From Sarcophilus harrisii (taxonomy: Eukaryota; Chordata; Mammalia; Dasyuromorphia; Dasyuridae), in NCBI RefSeq assembly GCF_902635505.1, contig NC_045428.1, positions 433,667,106-433,731,105 on the forward strand: a stretch of 64,000 nucleotides of DNA, read 5' to 3'. The notes below the pieces were generated by a model. It was not told the origin of the DNA. It searched no databases and was given only the letters and a program-made list of their open reading frames with translations. Both the position numbers and the translations under genes were made by a program. Positions 61,800-64,000 of the stretch are shown in pieces. Every line of letters begins with the position of its first letter. Position 1 is the first letter of the stretch.

Positions 61800-62280
61800 A
61801 AAAAAAATATTTATAGCAGCTCTTTTTCTAGTAGCTGAAAATTGGAAACTAAAAAGGTGTTCTATTGGGCAATGGCTAAACAAATTGTGATTTATAAAGG
61901 TGATGGGATATTATTGTGCTCTAAGAAAGAATGAAATGAACAATTTCCACGGATTCTGGGAAGATCTTATGAACCAATGTGCAGCAAAATGAGCAGAGTT
62001 AGAACAATTTATGTAGGAATAACCTTTGCAGAAAAAACAACTTTTAAAGACCAGAAGTCTCATCACATGTTCAAAAGAATGAAGAAACATACCAGCCAAT
62101 TCATGACTAGAGGGGTGATGACCCTCCTAAAAATGCAAAAAGACATGTATTTTCACACATGTTTAATGAAGGAATATATTTTGCTGGATTATGTAGTTAT
62201 ATTGAAAGATTTTAAAAATATATTTGCTCAGTGGGAGAAGTAAGGGACATGACCAGAAGGGTGGATTAATTTTTTAAATA
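61800..62280 (+). mobile_element. L1 3'-end fragment
   Basis: Plus-strand L1 ORF2-end and 3' UTR (atttatagcagctctttttc; gaaaattggaaact; gggcaatggctaaacaaatt; gcaaaatgagcagagttaga). AT-rich repeats follow to about 62400. Confidence 0.6.
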
Positions 62281-62294
62281 TCTGTTATTTGCAA

Positions 62295-62400
62295 ATTAAA
62301 TATAAGTATGTATATATTTATATATACATATATATACTTATACTTACATACATGTCTGTATGTATATGCATATAATATGCAAGTGTTTGTATATATATAA
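62295..62400 (+). repeat. TA/TG-rich microsatellite patch
   Basis: Imperfect TATA/TACA/TATG units. Confidence 0.85.
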
Positions 62401-62449
62401 AACAGCTACCACTTTTAATTCACACCTTCATCACCTCTTGTGTTAGGCA

Positions 62450-62870
62450 ATGATATTAGCCACCTAATTAATTGATCTCCCTGATGCTTATTTCTTTTTT
62501 AATCTATCCTTCCCATAACTGTAAAATTAATGTTTCTAAAATGCAAATGGGACTGTCACTTCCCTATTGAAAATTTTTAGATAAGCCCCAGTTGCCTTAG
62601 GTTGTCATTTAAAGCTATCCATAATATGTTTCTTACCTACTTAGCCAGTCCTATTTCATCATCATGTGTTCATTATTCCAAATTGGTTGATCATCTGTCC
62701 TCTACACAAATTCCATCTCTTATCTGTGTCTCATTTCAGAGATTGTATAGGAATCTCTCCTCACCTCTGAAACATCTCTAATATCCTTGTTTTGATCAAA
62801 AATAAGGTGCTAAGGCTTCTCATGATTACTTTTCTCCTCCACAGGTGCCTTAATTGTATCCCTTAGTATT
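62450..62870 (+). mobile_element. L2 LINE fragment
   Basis: Plus-strand L2 (ctgtcacttccctattgaaa; gtcatttaaagctatccata). Confidence 0.5.
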
Positions 62871-63419
62871 AGTAAAAACTAGTATGTTTCAATGGATAGA
62901 GAGGTAACCTTCGAGTAAAGACCTGGGTTCTAGACTTGCTTTGGATAGATGCTGGTTATTTGACTACAGGATTCAGTTCCTCCAAGTAATTCTAGATAAT
63001 TAATTGCAAGAATAATTGCTAATCTAGATAAATTATAAGGATAGAATTATAGGCCTATCTAAACTCTTCCCCAATGCCCAAATTTTTTTACATTTTACAA
63101 TTTACAAGAATTTACAATTCTTTGCATGAATTTGCACTCTGGGAAACTGAGGAATGAGGACCTGCAGATTATTTGGGGGTTTGTATCCTCTGTTCCTTTT
63201 AATGGGTTCAGACCAATGCTTTCATTGAGTCAGAAATTCCTTCAATCAAAGTGGTTGGCAACAGTTGTTCATCTTAAGGAATTGGTTGGAGGTTCTGAGA
63301 TATTGGGTGACTTCCCATACTGATATAGCTGACATGTTTTAGGTCTTCTGATTCTGAAACCTCTATTCTCTACTAATTTATTCTGTCTCTCACTTTACAA
63401 ATAGAAAATTATAAATAAG

Positions 63420-63560
63420 TGTTTGTTGAATTAAATTGCTTCAGGTCACACAGATAATGAATTGACAAAGCCAGGAGTTGAGCCCATGCTGCCTGATATG
63501 AAGTGGAAAGAGTACCAAATCCAGAACTCTTTCCACTTCATATCTATAGCTGGTGGTGAG
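63420..63560 (-). mobile_element. MIR SINE fragment holding a perfect hairpin
   Basis: Reverse-complement MIR (ggtcacacagataatgaatt; agttgagcccatgctgcctg) into which a 19-bp inverted repeat is set. Confidence 0.55.
63495..63544. repeat. Perfect 19-bp hairpin with 12-nt loop
   Basis: GATATGAAGTGGAAAGAGT at 63495-63513 and its exact complement at 63526-63544. The next outer pair (T/T) does not match. Confidence 0.97.
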
Positions 63561-63599
63561 TACAGCAAATTTGATCAACTGCTTCATAGTATCTTTAAA

Positions 63600-64000
63600 G
63601 GGACCTTTTAGTTTTTTGCCTCTGCCCTAGTTCAAGCTTTTATTATCTCTTTGCAAGATAATAATCTCCTAATTGGTCTCTGCCTCTGATATTTCCCTTC
63701 TCTTCTCCATCTTCAAAATAATCTTCCTAAAACAGTTTTGAATACACCCTGCTCAAAAAACCTTTCATAGTATCCTGTTGCCTTTAAGATAAAATACAGA
63801 CTCCTTAACTTGGTTATGAGGCTTTCAGAAATTTAGTGTCAACTTACCTTTCCAGGCTTACTATGTATTTGTCTCCCATTCACACCTTCCATGGTTTAGC
63901 CAATCTAGCCATTTAGAGTTCTTCTCTAAATTTTCCATTCTGTCTCCGACCATTCCACATTCACACAAACTCATACCCTTTCACAAAACTCATAACCTTT
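63600..64000 (+). mobile_element. L2 LINE fragment, cut by the window end
   Basis: Plus-strand L2 (ttaagataaaatacagactc; tggttatgaggctttcagaa; acttacctttccaggctt). Confidence 0.55.

Overview
The window is vertebrate nuclear DNA and almost certainly marsupial. Its genes have introns and CpG-island promoters. Most of the remainder is old L2/MIR and L3/CR1 debris, mixed with L1/HAL1-like and tRNA-type SINE families whose wording is typical of marsupial genomes. I cannot name the species. Repeat names are recognised by eye, so repeat edges are approximate.

Two genes are present, arranged head to head. On the minus strand, coding exon 1 of B3GLCT (the O-fucose beta-1,3-glucosyltransferase of the ER) lies at 12968-13034 inside a CpG island; its intron 1 runs left to the window edge. 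On the plus strand the whole of HSPH1 (Hsp105/Hsp110, the large Hsp70-family nucleotide-exchange chaperone) lies at about 33.95-61.13 kb. It has 18 coding exons with consensus splice sites and sums to 858 codons plus stop, the length of human Hsp105-alpha. Cassette exon 12 is exactly 44 codons, the segment missing from Hsp105-beta. Upstream of HSPH1 are two heat-shock-element matches and a TATA-like box, and the 5' UTR holds a pure run of 34 CAG units.

Layout: 1-12.97 kb, B3GLCT intron 1, with L2, MIR, L3 and a 5'-inverted L1/HAL1; 12.15-13.62 kb, the B3GLCT CpG island; 13.6-33.1 kb, the gap between the genes, with a solo LTR with target-site duplications set into the end of an L2, an L1/HAL1 relic, an intact 323-codon Tigger/pogo-type ORF without its catalytic domain, a near-identical 132/136-bp tandem duplication and a long L2; 33.2-35.6 kb, the HSPH1 CpG island; 34.3-61.1 kb, HSPH1; 61.1-64 kb, 3' flank with repeats and a perfect 19-bp hairpin.

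The most interesting points are the CAG tract in the 5' UTR of a heat-shock gene, a decayed duplicate of the exon 15-intron 15-exon 16 junction inside HSPH1 intron 14, the DDE-less Tigger ORF, the inverted L1/HAL1 insertion, and the hairpin at 63.5 kb. I found no clearly new multi-gene system.
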